Positions 10,214 to 23,200 of a DNA stretch of 32,323 nucleotides are shown here, piece after piece (positions within the stretch are counted from its first letter, which is position 1; each line of letters opens with the position of its first letter). The DNA lies in the NCBI GenBank assembly GCA_000934455.1, contig KN882247.1, forward strand, positions 53,103 to 85,425, given 5' to 3'. The stretch is from Apostichopus parvimensis. Its lineage: Eukaryota; Echinodermata; Holothuroidea; Aspidochirotida; Stichopodidae. Position numbers and translations under genes: made by a program. Below the pieces are notes generated by a model that saw nothing but the letters and a program-made list of their open reading frames with translations, did not search any database and was not told the origin of the DNA.

Positions 10214-13200
10214 CTGGATAACGGAAAAAGAGAAAATTCAGTGGGATTGAAAAGGTTTCTTAATTTGTAAGCTTCTCATCAATTTCAGCAGAATTTACTT
10301 CTAGCAAGAGGCAAAATATGCCAAAAAGAAGATAGTTTGCAGCATTGTGAGGGAAAGCTATACCTTCATTGGGGAACTAGCAACCCGACGGGGCGAGTGG
10401 ATGGGTACTGCAAAAGAGGTTTTAATGAGGAAAAATTAACGAGAGGAAGATAGGTGAATTGTGAAAGACATACAGGATTGACAACCTTTGAAATTGTCAC
10501 AAATTGCTTGTGCAGCTTTTTGTTTTGCGATTTGTTAGCCATTCCTCCTCTCTATCTCTTGATCAAGAGAATCATGTGGAAAATCACATTTGTAAATAGT
10601 GTGAACTAAACATACAATGGTAGCACTAGTACACCAACAACGGCTAGTGCCCTCTCTCTCTCTATCTAATAGCTAAATTTCAAGCCTCAATCTCCCTCCC
10701 AATCCCCCCACCCTCATAATTTTGATCACCCACCCACCTTCCCCCCCCCACCTTCTCCATCCAAAAAAGGAGACAAGTAAATAATATGAAAAGGGTTAGA
10801 CATATTTATGGTAAACCACAATGATCATTTGTGTAAGAATTTAATCAGAACTTTAATATATATGTATGTATGTGTCAAGCATAGGCTTGAAATCAGGCAA
10901 TGTGAAATTGCTGGAGTACTTTCCCTGGAGTACATACACCACCAAACTCACTTTTCTTTACTGGGGTCAGAAACCTCAAAAGTATCATCATACAGTTGTT
11001 GATGAAAGGAAACACCCATTTCTGCTAGAACTTGCTTCGCCTTCCTGATATCAAAGATCACAATGTGCACCTACCCTCCATAAACTCAAACTTAAATTTA
11101 TTACATAGGGCTGTCAGACGATACAAGCATCACACGGAAGGAAACTAGATTTCAGGAATTATTTCTCCAGCCTGTTTGCAGTTTCTTTCTTTAGCTTTAG
11201 TATTTACTTACTTGGCATCAGGGCTGTCTTGACCTTCCATTCTTGGAAACCTGAAATTGAATAGCAGAGCATTGGAATGTGTTAGGCAAGCAGTTAGGAG
11301 CACCAATGAGAGACCAATAAAACAACATTTTCATTTTCCATTCCACAATGTCCCAATGTTACCATGGATGTGGACTTTTCTGGGGTTTTTGGCTTGCTGC
11401 AGAGGTACAGGCTTAATGATTAGATGGGGTGTACAGGTGGGTTGGAATGAATATGTTAATACCATTAGTACATGGACCATAAGGATTAAGCTAGCACTAA
11501 TATCAGATGTGTGTACACATTTATCTAACCAGCATGGTTGCATCTGACTACCCAACATAATATACAAAACTAGGGCACTTTCAAACAAATTCACTAGTGT
11601 TTCATCCAAGTAATGAGTGAATTGTTTCGTAGACTATGGCATATTTCTTCCGATTCCTCAAAATGGCGAAATTAAGTGGAGAATTAACAAAACTCCTCCC
11701 TGAACAGACTTTGGTCTGCAAATTGAGGTAGGTCTGGTAGGAATGTGTTAAGGACCTAAATAATTCCGACTTGCTAGAGGACTAACATCATTGACTTTGT
11801 GATCACATGATAGTGTGGAAGGATGTGTCACCAATCAAAACATGATCAGTTCTGTTATCAAACTAACAGAAAGGTGGCCCATGTTGTCAAGAATATGACT
11901 AATAATTTAATACAGCTAGTACAGCATTCAGGTTTAATGCAGAGTGCTTGACGAATAATACAAGGATGATATTTCTGCCAAGTTGAAAAATAAATGAAGA
12001 AAGATCCTCTTTGAAGGATTAACTACAGTAAAAGTAGCTGCTGGTTACCTCCGATAAACCAACTCTATTTTCTTACCAGATTCACTCAATCTGGATAGGC
12101 TTTTTGTTCAAAAAGACAAAGTCTTTATCAGGAGTCAGCCTAAAGAGGTTCTCACAAAGAGGTGATAACAATTTACAACACATGTTTATTATTCAAGCAA
12201 TTTTTGATGAAGAGAGAGAAATTAAGCTGTAAACACAAGAAACTGACTTAAGCCGATGTCACTTATCAATTGGGAGAAATGTATGACATAGGAAGGATGC
12301 AGGAAGGAGAAATCAGCTGGAGAGGATGGAAAGATTTATGAAACACAAGGAGTCTCTGTCTCTGAAGAAATATCATGCAGCTACAGCACACAGAAGGGTG
12401 GACACATTATACGGTGATATGAACAACAGATTTGCTCAAAACAGTGTAAAGGAAAGACGGAAGTTGTGCGGACAAACTCTGAGTTAAGGTAAAAGACCTT
12501 AATTAACTTAATAAACTTATACTGTTTAGTGGAAAGTGAAAAAAGACTTCGTCTACGCATCATGAGGCATAAGTATTTAGTTTAGAGTTTATCAGAGATC
12601 TTTGAAGGTTATTCAAGAAAAGCAAAAAAAAGCATACAAAGAGAACTAAGCAGCGACTCTTAATTCCACCATTACAAAAAAAAAGAAGATTATTCTGAAA
12701 GTAGAGCCATAGAAACTACTAACTGCGGAACAAGAGCTCTTGAAACTAAAAGGATTATGTTAACGACAATCTCCATCTTATCTTGAATTCTCACATTTCA
12801 TAATTCTTGTCAACCAAGCGATATGTTTCTTCTTTGAAACATACATCATGAATCTTTTAACTTTTGCAATTTAGACCATCTTAGAATTCCATCTATATAT
12901 TGCACAGCCAGAATGCCTGTGGCTTCAATTGTTCCATTGTTCAATAGTTCCATTGTTCTATTGTTCAATAGTTCCATGCCAGTACCCCTTCCAAAATTTC
13001 CCTGGTTTCCTTTTTTTTCTTCTTTCTTTCTTTCTTTCTTTCTTTTTTTCTTCTTTGCTTTTGACATTACTTGAAGGTTCTAGCAGACTTTAGAGAAAAA
13101 TGATTCTATCAATGAATGGTCTTACCAGAAGGTGCACACAGATTTGGAAAACATTTTGCACTACATATCAACACCATTGATAGCACTGTAGCACTCAAAA

Positions 13201-16200
13201 TCATTCACACACTTTTGCTTTTCTATCCACAAAATGAAATTTTAATGAAAGATGGAAGAACCCAACATGACATAAGACCATGATAACCAGCAGATTGCAC
13301 ACAAACCATGCATTTGTGAGAGCAGGGTTAAGGCAAAGCAGTTGTTGAGAAAAACAGAATTACTCACTTTCTGGAGCCGGGATCCATTCCACAGTACAAG
13401 ATGGACTCCACTGGGTAATGCTTACGGAAAAATAGTCTGGAGGCCAAACAAAAATACATGTTTTAATATAAGAGGTCAAAGGGTATCAAATATAAAATAT
13501 ATAGTGGGAGACATTCATGAAAGTAACAAAATATGGAACAAAATAGAAAATCGTGTGACCATTGCTGATATTGTCATTCAAGGAATAAATTGATGTTTGA
13601 ATTTAGCAAAGTAATTTTTGGCTGATTCTATTTCTGTTATAGAAAAATATTGGTACAATGCTGAGTTTACATGTACAATATATGCAATGCATCTTTGTAT
13701 TTGTGCAACAATTAGACAATGGTGTATTGTTGTCAATGAGGTGATGCTGGATAAATTATTACCAATTAATGTCTTGATGAAACACACAATGTGCATGCTT
13801 TCCTCAAGATGCATGTTTGAGGTGTATTCTTTCCCACAAAAACTGTTGCACAAGGAAAGATCCAACTGCACTGATTTCTTTAAAAAATAAGGTTAGTGTG
13901 CAACATCAGTCTGTAGCACAGCTCCTTTCCCCCTTCAGTCCCCATTCACCTACCCTCTACTCNNNNNNNNNNNNNNNNNNNNNNNNNNNNNNNNNNNNNN
14001 NNNNNNNNNNNNCTTACTTGGCATCAGGGCTGTCTTGACCTTCCATTCTTGGAAACCTGAAATTGAATAGCAGAGCATTGGAATGTGTTAGGCAAGCAGT
14101 TAGGAGCGCCCATGAGAGACCAATAAAATTACATTTTCTTTTTCCATTCCACAATGTCCCAATGTTACCACAAATTTGGACTATTCTTGGCCTTTTGACT
14201 TGCTGCAGAGGTGCAGGCTCAATGATTAGATGGGGTGTACAGGTGGGTTGGAATGAATATGTTAATACCATTAGTACATGCACCATAAGGATTAAGCTAG
14301 CACTAATATCAGATGTGTGTACACACTTATCAAACGAGCATGGTTGCATCTGACTACCCAACATAATATGCAAAACTAGGGCACTTTCCAACAAATTCAC
14401 TAGTGTTTCAACCAAGTAATGAGTGAATTGTTTCGTAAACTATGGCATATTTCTTCCGATTCCTCGAGATGGTGAAATTAAGTGGAGAATTAACAACACC
14501 ACTCTCTGAACAGACTTTGGTCTGCAAATTGAGGTAAGTCTGTAAGGAATGTGTTAAGAACCTAAATAATACCGACTTGCTAGAGGACTAACACTGCAAA
14601 TTACATCATTGACTTTGTGATAACATGATAGTGTGGAAGGATGTGTCACCAATCAAAACATGATCAGTTCTGATATCAAACTAACAGAAAGGTGGCCCAT
14701 GTCGTCAAGAATATGAGAAAGGTATCTTAGTGGACTGGTCAATTTAATACAGCTAGTACAGCGTTCAGGTTAATGCAGAGTGCTTGACGAATATTACAAG
14801 GATGATATTTCTGCCAAGTGAAAAAATAAATATCCTCTTTGAAGGATTAACTCAAAGTAGTGGCTGGTTACCTCCGATAACTAACTCTATGTTTTCTTAC
14901 CAGATTCACTCAATCTGGATAGGCTTTTTGTCCAAAAAGACAAAGTTTTTATCTGGAGTCAGCCTAAACAGGTTCTCACAAAGAGGTGATAACAAATTAC
15001 AACACATGTTTATTATTCAAGCAATTTGAGATGAGGAGAGAAATTAAGCCGTAAACACATTAAACTGACTTAAGCCGATGTCACTTATCAATTGGGATAA
15101 ATGTATAATGTAGGAAGTATGCAGGAAGGAGAAATCAGTAGGAGAGGATGGAAAGGTTTATGAAACACGAGGAGTCTCTGTGTCTGAAGAAATAGCATGC
15201 AGCTACAGCAAACAGAAGGGTGGACACATTATACAGTGATGTGAACAACAGATTTGTTCAAAACAGTTTAAAGGAAAGACGGAAGTTGTGCGGACAAACT
15301 CGGAGAAACGACCTTAATACACTTATACTGTTTAGTGGAAAGTGAAAAAAGACTTCGTCTATGCATAATGAGGCATGAGTATTTAGTTTAGAGTTTATCA
15401 GAGATCTTTGAAGGTTATTCAAGAAGAGCAAAAAAAAACACACAAAGAGAACAAAGCAGCGACTCTTAATTCCACTTTTACAAAAAAAAAAAGAAGATTA
15501 TTCTGAAAGTAGAGCCATAGAAACTGCAGAACATAAGCTCTTGAAACTAAAAGGATTATGTTAACGGCAATCTCCATCTTATCTTGAATTCTCACATTTC
15601 ATGTCAACCAATCGATATGTTTCTTCTTAGAAACATACATCATGAATCTTTTAAACTTTCGCAATTTAAGACCATCTTAGAATTCCATCTATATATTGCA
15701 CAGCCAGAATGCCTGTGGCTTCAATTGTTCCATAGTTCCATTGTTCTATTGTTCAATAGTTCCATGTTAGTACCCCTTCCAAACTTTCCCTGGTTTCCTT
15801 TTATTTTCTTCTTTCTTCCTTTCTTTTTTCTTCTTTGCTTTTGACATTACTTGAAGGTTCCAGCAGACTTAAGAGAAAAATGATTCTATCAATAAATGGT
15901 CTTACCAAATGGTGCACCCAGATTTGGAAAACATTTTGCACTACATACATATCAACACCCTAACACTAAAAATCATTCACACACTTTTTGCTTTTCTATC
16001 CAGTAAATGAAATTTTAATGAAAGATGGAAGAACCCAACATGACATAAGACCATGATATCCAGCAGATTGCACACAAACCATGCATTTGTGAGAGCAGGG
16101 TTATTAAAGGCAAAGCAGTAGTTGATAAAAAACATAATTACTCACTTTCTGGAGCCGGGATCCATTCCACAGTACAAGATGGACTCCACTGGGTAATGCT

Positions 16201-17141
16201 TACGGAAAAATAGTCTGGAGGCCAAGAAAAAAATACAGGTTATAAAATAAAAGGTCAAAGGATATCAAATATAAAATATATAGTGGGAGACATTCATGAT
16301 AGTAACAAACTATGGAACAAAATAGAAAATCCTATAACCATTGCTGATATTGTCATTCAAGGAATAAATTGATGTTTGAATTTAGCAGAAGTAATTTTTG
16401 CTGCTTCTATTCCTGTTATGGAAAAATGTTGGTAAAATTCTGAGGTTACATGTACAAAATATGCAATGCATCTTTGTATTTGTGCAACAATTTGACAATG
16501 GTGTGTTGTTGTCAATGAGGTGATGCTGAATAAATTATTACCAATTAATGTCTTGATGAAACAATCTGCATGCTTTCCTCAAGATGCATGTTTGAGGTGA
16601 ATTCTTTCTCACAAAAACCGTTGCACAAGGAAAGATCCATCTGCACTGATTTCTTTAAAAAATAAGGTTAGTGTGCAACATCAGTCTGTAGCACAGCTCC
16701 CTTCCCCCTTCAGTCCCCATTCACCTACCCTCTACTCACCCCTCCCTCCCCCCCCAAAAAAAAACCCCATAAAAAATAAAGAAAAGTGAAAGAACAAAAA
16801 GAAAGAAAATGGAATACCAAAACAGTTCAATGGCTCCAAACATTCTTCCAAATAAACTATTTCATTAAACATTCATTTTGAAACAGACACTTACTTTCTC
16901 CCACTGTCTGTCAGGGTCACACCTTTCAGAGAAACTTTAAAGTGAACTTTGACCCCTTTTGGCCTATCCTTCTGATTCATGACCCTCGTTATGGCCTCCC
17001 TTACTGCACTTGGGCCGGTCAGGGATTCCATGTCCACACACTGAAGATACAGCACACTGCATGCAAGAGGGGAGAAAAGAACAAAAGTTTATAATAATAA
17101 TAATAATAATAATAGTAATAGTAATAGTAATCGTAATCGTA

Positions 17142-17237
<96 letters not shown>

Positions 17238-20200
17238 ACCATCACCATCACCATCACCATCCTCATCCTCATCCTCATCACCATCACCATCACCATCATC
17301 ATCATAATAATAATAATAATCATAATAATAATAATAATCATAATAATGTGTCTATATGACCTGCGTTCTTCCCTTCAATAAGGGAGATGAGAGATACCTT
17401 TCATTTTCCCAGATTCCCAGCTGTGAGTATTGATTTTCTTTTTATCTGATTTTGTTTTTATGCTTGTTGTACTTACCAGCACCTTGCTGAAGCAATGCTG
17501 CAGCTGATTTAGGGTCAATGGCATCTGGAGAGTCAACTCCTCCAGCTGGATCTGAAGAATAAATACAACAAAAAATTGAGGTTTCCTTTATCTAATGCTT
17601 CCCACATCAGCAGACATCAGCCCCCTCTCCCACTACCACAGACGATAACCATTCCAATACTGCAAACACCTGAACTTAGCCCCTCCAACTACCACACAAA
17701 GGTTACCAATCAAACTACTGCCAATGACAGTCGAATAGACTACTAATTAAATGAGCCTCTCCCACTACTATAAAGATGAGGCCCTCTCAACACTACATTG
17801 CAATCCTCTGTTCCACCTACTTCAGCAGCAGCCACTCCCAGTCCTAACAGTATTTGCTTCTCCCATTAACAATGATCCTTAACCTCAAACACTACTAAAC
17901 ACATACAACTTCCCACTACTACAAGCATTACCCCAGCTGTCTCTATTACAAGTATTATCCCCTGTATAACCACAAGTATTACCCCCCCCCCTCCAATATT
18001 ACCCCCCTACATAAACTATCACCTAAAACTGGAAAACATGCATGATTAACCCCTATCAAGTCTATAGACACAAAGTCTTGCAACATGTACTCCAGCCATT
18101 CCCACAAACATGTCCCTTCCACTTTCTATCAAAGTATATTCACTTTGACTGAAGTTGTTTAGCATTTATCAATTGCTGACGTCATATTCTCCTGATTTCA
18201 CCTAAGCTTGCAGACATTACAACAGCACACACATTAAATGAGTGATGTTATACTTTGGTTTTTGAGAAATATGATTCTTTTTCAATTTTTGGTTAATCAA
18301 AACTGAACTGTATTAAAAGTTGCTTCAATATTCTGCTGCCTCAACACATTTATATCCTTTTCATGCTGCTAATATATGTCTGTTAGTTCAGGCTTCAGGG
18401 CTTAGAAACGCAATCCTTTGCTAACTATATGTCAGATCTTTACTTTCCCCTTCACTTGTAGATTTTCGAAATTCCTTAAAGGTCTCAAACAATTACATGT
18501 TTCTCCCCTCATTGACAGTTCACACAGCCACAAATGTGGCAGTGCAAGTTTACAATTTTGCTGCAGTGTACAACCTTTTCAAATCATGTCTGTCTTAATT
18601 TCTTATTGAGGATTAAGTAAAATATACAATTTAATTCCTCATTTACAAATGTAAGTATCTATAGAGTCGCCATATTTGTCTTTAAATCTATCTTGCCGTA
18701 TTTTATGTTCTTCTAAACTATAAAAGAAACCAAAAAACTGATCTCATGTTTTCTACTGTTGATACAGTTTTATACAGTTATGAGTAAATCAACAATGAAA
18801 ATTCCTTTCCTGTTGATGTCTGGGATGTATGAAACTAGAGTATAATGTGAAGTTGGACATTCTGCAGAGGTACTGTGGGTTTTGAGAGCCACTAACTGAG
18901 GTAAACACTGGTTATACATGCTTGTAACTAAGTTGCTAACTAACTTAACTAACTGTACTTACTAACTAACTTAACTAACTAACTAACTTAACTAACTGTA
19001 ACTAACACTGCTTGCAACGAAGTTAACACACTGGTTATACATGGAGTAACCAAAGTAACACACTGCTTGTACATGGAGTAACTAAGTTAACACACTGGTT
19101 ATACATGGAGTAACTAAGGTAACACACTGGTTATACATGGAGTAACTACGGTAACACACTGGTTACACATGGGGTAACATAGGTAACACACTGGTTATAC
19201 ATGAGTAACTACGGTAACACACTGGTTATACATGGAGTAACTAAGGTAACACACTGGTTATACATGGAGTAACTACGGTAACACACTGGTTATACATGGA
19301 GTAACATAGGTAACACACTGGTTATACATGGAGTAACTAAGGTAACACACTGGTTATACATGAGTAACTAAGGTAACACACTGGTTATACATGGAGTAAC
19401 TAAGGTAACACACTGGTTATACATGGAGTAACTAAGGTAACACACTAGTTATACATGTAGTAACTAAGGTAACACATCGGTTATACATGGAGTAACTAAG
19501 GTAACACACTGGTTATTCATGGAGTAACTAAGGACTGGATAGTGCAGATGGTAGTGCACATAGTGTACCCCTAGGGTCCTGTTTCAATCAAATTCTTTGC
19601 TCTTTCCAAAATGCCAACCAAGCATAATAAACACTTGACCAACTTTGCATTGCATATTAAGTCTGGCAGCGTTAAGGATTTTGTTAACCTTTCATAACTG
19701 ATATTTAACTAACCTTGGGAGATAATAGATCAATGTTCTCAACTTACCAACATCAGGCAGGACTAGTTTACATGGTAAGGCAAGCTGAGTGAGGGTGTGT
19801 TGGTAAATCAATGCAGAAAGACTGCCAAAGATTGGTTCGTTGGTACAGCCTTTCAATCTTACACCTCTCGTGTTGGGTTCAATCAAAAAGTGTCTGATCA
19901 ACTCATTCCCTGGATCTCCACCTGTTGGGATGTAAAATGATCAACTTAGACCATAAGTCAATCCATCTCAATCTTTCTGAAATATTTAATGCTGCACTGA
20001 TACTGTGTCAGCACTTCATAACAAGACCATCAGATTACAGTTTATACAAATGTTTTGGTATTTAGTTCCTTCAACCCTCCTCTTGAGGGTGAAAGCTTGG
20101 AGGGTATGTTGGCATAGCTGTATTATATTCTGTTTTTGTCTGGTTTTATTATCTCTGTTCCAATTCCATTTTCTCATTCATTCTCTTGTTAAGTAACTCC

Positions 20201-23200
20201 ATAAGGTAACTCCACAATGTTTTCCTACATCACTACGTATTCACACTTCACTCTACTCCTGCTATTTCACTCCTTCATGAAGACAACTCTTACTAAAAAT
20301 GCATCTGCCAATTTTCATATTTGTGTTCGGGTTTAGTATTAACACTATGTCAGATATTTGACTTTCCTTAAAACCATTTAAATATTACAATCAAACTTGT
20401 GAAACAGGAATACTTTCATAATAATCATTCCCTATTAAGAGCACAAATATAGGTGCCAGTCTCACATTGTAATGACATGGTATATCCTGCCTTTTTCACA
20501 AGATATAAAATTATTAATATTATTAGTAAACATCTTACCTCAAAGACTTTATTTGTGAGAAAATCTTTTGAAACCTTTCGCAAGCATTAACTAATAATAG
20601 AGTGATGTAAGGATACATCTTGCCTGGATTTTCTTTCATTATTCACTAATTACCATGGAAACATCTACAGTTAAACATAGGAGACATTCTTATTGGGTAA
20701 TATCAATGCTGTTGATCGATAATATGAGTGTAACCATAACCTATTGCTTACACACTGATCACTCTGTTTGTTACACACCCAAATTTCTGAAGATTATTGC
20801 ACCACAATGCGATCGTAGCGACCAATAAGTCAAAACTTGAAGAATTTAGCCTCTCCAAAAACTTGTGCACTACAAATGCATGTTTGGAAAGTCGAAAAAA
20901 AATTGTTGTACTTATTCTTTTTTCTTCATCACAACCTCTTTAAGTTAATGTTAAAAATAATGAGGGTAACTTTTGGACAATCCAGGACATATTTTTTTCA
21001 AGTTTTTTCAACTTAAACATCTGGTAAAAGCCCCGTTTCCAGTGGGTGTGTAAAATGATTATTAAATGAACATTTTGATTCGCATCCACATTTTTCTCTA
21101 CCAAACCAAATTATTTCTTGTTGCAATTGTTTTCTGGTCTCTTACCTTTCTTCGGAGGTGCATTAACTGGAGCTTGGGAAACTTTGATAGCGAGTCCAAA
21201 TGCTCCTGGGAAAGAATTGCTATCCCTCACCACAAACGTACCGGGTTGTTTATCACGCAACAGGTGTATAGCTAGTGACGAGAACAAACAGTAAATATAT
21301 ATCATCATAGCCACCATTATAACCTACTAGTGTTACACACTAGACAAACAGTGAATATACATCACATCATAGCCACCATTATCACCTACTAGTGTTACAC
21401 ACTACACAAACAGTGATATATCAGGGATGTGCCCACGCTGGGCGGCACTGGGAGGCCCCGCCCAGCACTGTCTTGAAAACCGTGAATCCCGCCCAGCACT
21501 ATTTTCATCTAAAATCCTGACATTCCTAAGAACATATTCAACATAAATTGGGCCTAGCCTATGCCAAAATCATACAGACAAAAATGCATCAGTTACGCAT
21601 CCGAGAAACATTACTTACGGCTCTCAATCGGTCCCTTGTAAAATCTCTTTGAACAAACTAATACCTTTTACCAGGTACGTAATATATTTCACCAAAAAAA
21701 AATTAAAAATGTAAATTGTTAGCAAAACTAGTACTTGTGTAAGTGCTTAAAAAGCTACACAAGTGCCAGCATTTGGCATCTGAGCACCTTCAAAATCGAA
21801 AAATTTCTCAAAGAGGAGAGGGTCACCCCCTCCCCCTTTGACCCCTCCCCCAGGAAGGCGATCAGTATACCCGGCACTTGGAACATCCTGGGCACATCCC
21901 TGATATATATAAAATCGTAGCCACCACTATCACCTACTAGTGTTACACACTACACAAACAGTAAATATGTATCACATCGTAGCCACCATTATCACCTACT
22001 AGTGTTACACACTACACAAACAGTGAATATATATCATCATAGCCACCATTATCACCTACTAGTGTTACACACTACACAAACAGTGAATATATATATAACA
22101 TCGTAGCCACCAATATCACCTACTAGTGTTACACACTAAACAAACAGTAAATATATATCACATCGAAGGGAACCATGTTCGGCTGTAATTCTGAAGAATT
22201 TCAAGATTTCTTAGTCAATACACATCAAAATGTACCAGAGGTTAGCTTACCATCTTCTCTAGTGATGTGTGGCTTGTACCACCATGACGACAAGTCTTTA
22301 ACAAACCTCACATGTTCCTTGTTTGGATCTGTTGAAAAAAGAACAAAAAAATAGAGAAACATCTATAATGAATGATTTAGCCTCAATAAGTTGTGTGTTA
22401 ATGGAACATTGAGACGTACAGTAAAAGTGTACACTGAATCCATGTGACAAAGCCTAAGTCCTGACCTGGGACTCCTGTGTGGTATAAGATCCATCAGCAG
22501 TTATGAATTCATGTAGAGAGATAATTACCTGCTAGAGAGTTGTTGCTTCCATACGGTGAAGTGAGGGGCATGAGATAGAAGTTAGAGGGTGTGCTATGAC
22601 CACTCTGTATCGGTGATGGACCAGCAGGGGACACAGCCTGTCTAACTGGGCTTGTAGTACCAGGTGAAACTGCAGAACCGTCACTGTGAAATAACAATCA
22701 AATTCATACTCAGATGAATTTCAAAGAGTTTATGAAATAATACAGGATATAAAAGAACTGATGAATGAAATATGCCTTTGTGAGTTGTACTAACTTCAAA
22801 GTCATTTCTTAGATTATCATATTCAAAAACATATTTACAATTTAACTGACCTAAATAGCAAAACATCAGAATATTATCAACACATTAATCGACAAAAATA
22901 TTTGATAAAAGGTTCACATTGTGCACAAATAAAGCGAAACTGATTTTTGAAAGAGCAGGCATGAATCATCTTGAAGTCTAGTTAAACATACTTCTTTTTT
23001 CAAATTAAAACAAAGATTTTAAATTTGAAAAACAGATGTGACTGTTCACTGAATACTTGAGAGAACCCTAAATGCTAACCAAGCTTGCCTAACACCATAA
23101 CATTCAGCATTGTATCAATGGTATGATGACATTTTGGAAACTTGCAACTATCTAAACACTTTCTGCATCAGACACTATCTGTAAGCTGTCACCATGGAAA

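Larger units (their letters stand above)
11207..13962. repeat. 2.7-kb block, copy A of apparent tandem duplication
   Basis: This block runs from just beside the 39-nt PTB exon to the N gap and is co-linear with 14013-16737. It includes both PTB exons and intron sequence. The copies differ by substitutions and small indels, including extra units of a TTCCATTGTTC repeat near 12925 and a longer CTTT run near 13020 in this copy. Confidence 0.92.
14013..16737. repeat. 2.7-kb block, copy B of apparent tandem duplication
   Basis: The block begins at the first base after the gap and ends where its match to the last base before the gap (tctactc) is reached; unique sequence follows. This end-to-end pattern is what two overlapping contig ends would give. 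Confidence 0.92.

Noticed and set aside
14014..14415. 133-codon minus-strand ORF reading through intron into the 39-nt PTB exon
   Set aside because: It is unspliced intron; the equivalent frame in copy A (11331-11609) is broken by a stop, so there is no coding constraint.
16964..17381. Long open frames on both strands with Val/Ile/Leu or Arg/Thr/Met alternations
   Set aside because: They are translations of the 3-bp-periodic microsatellite; the minus-strand one runs into the PTB exon in the wrong frame.
18905..22166. Possible CRISPR-like arrays (32-bp and 60-bp periodic repeats)
   Set aside because: Whole units repeat with no unique spacers, and the context is animal introns; these are tandem satellites.
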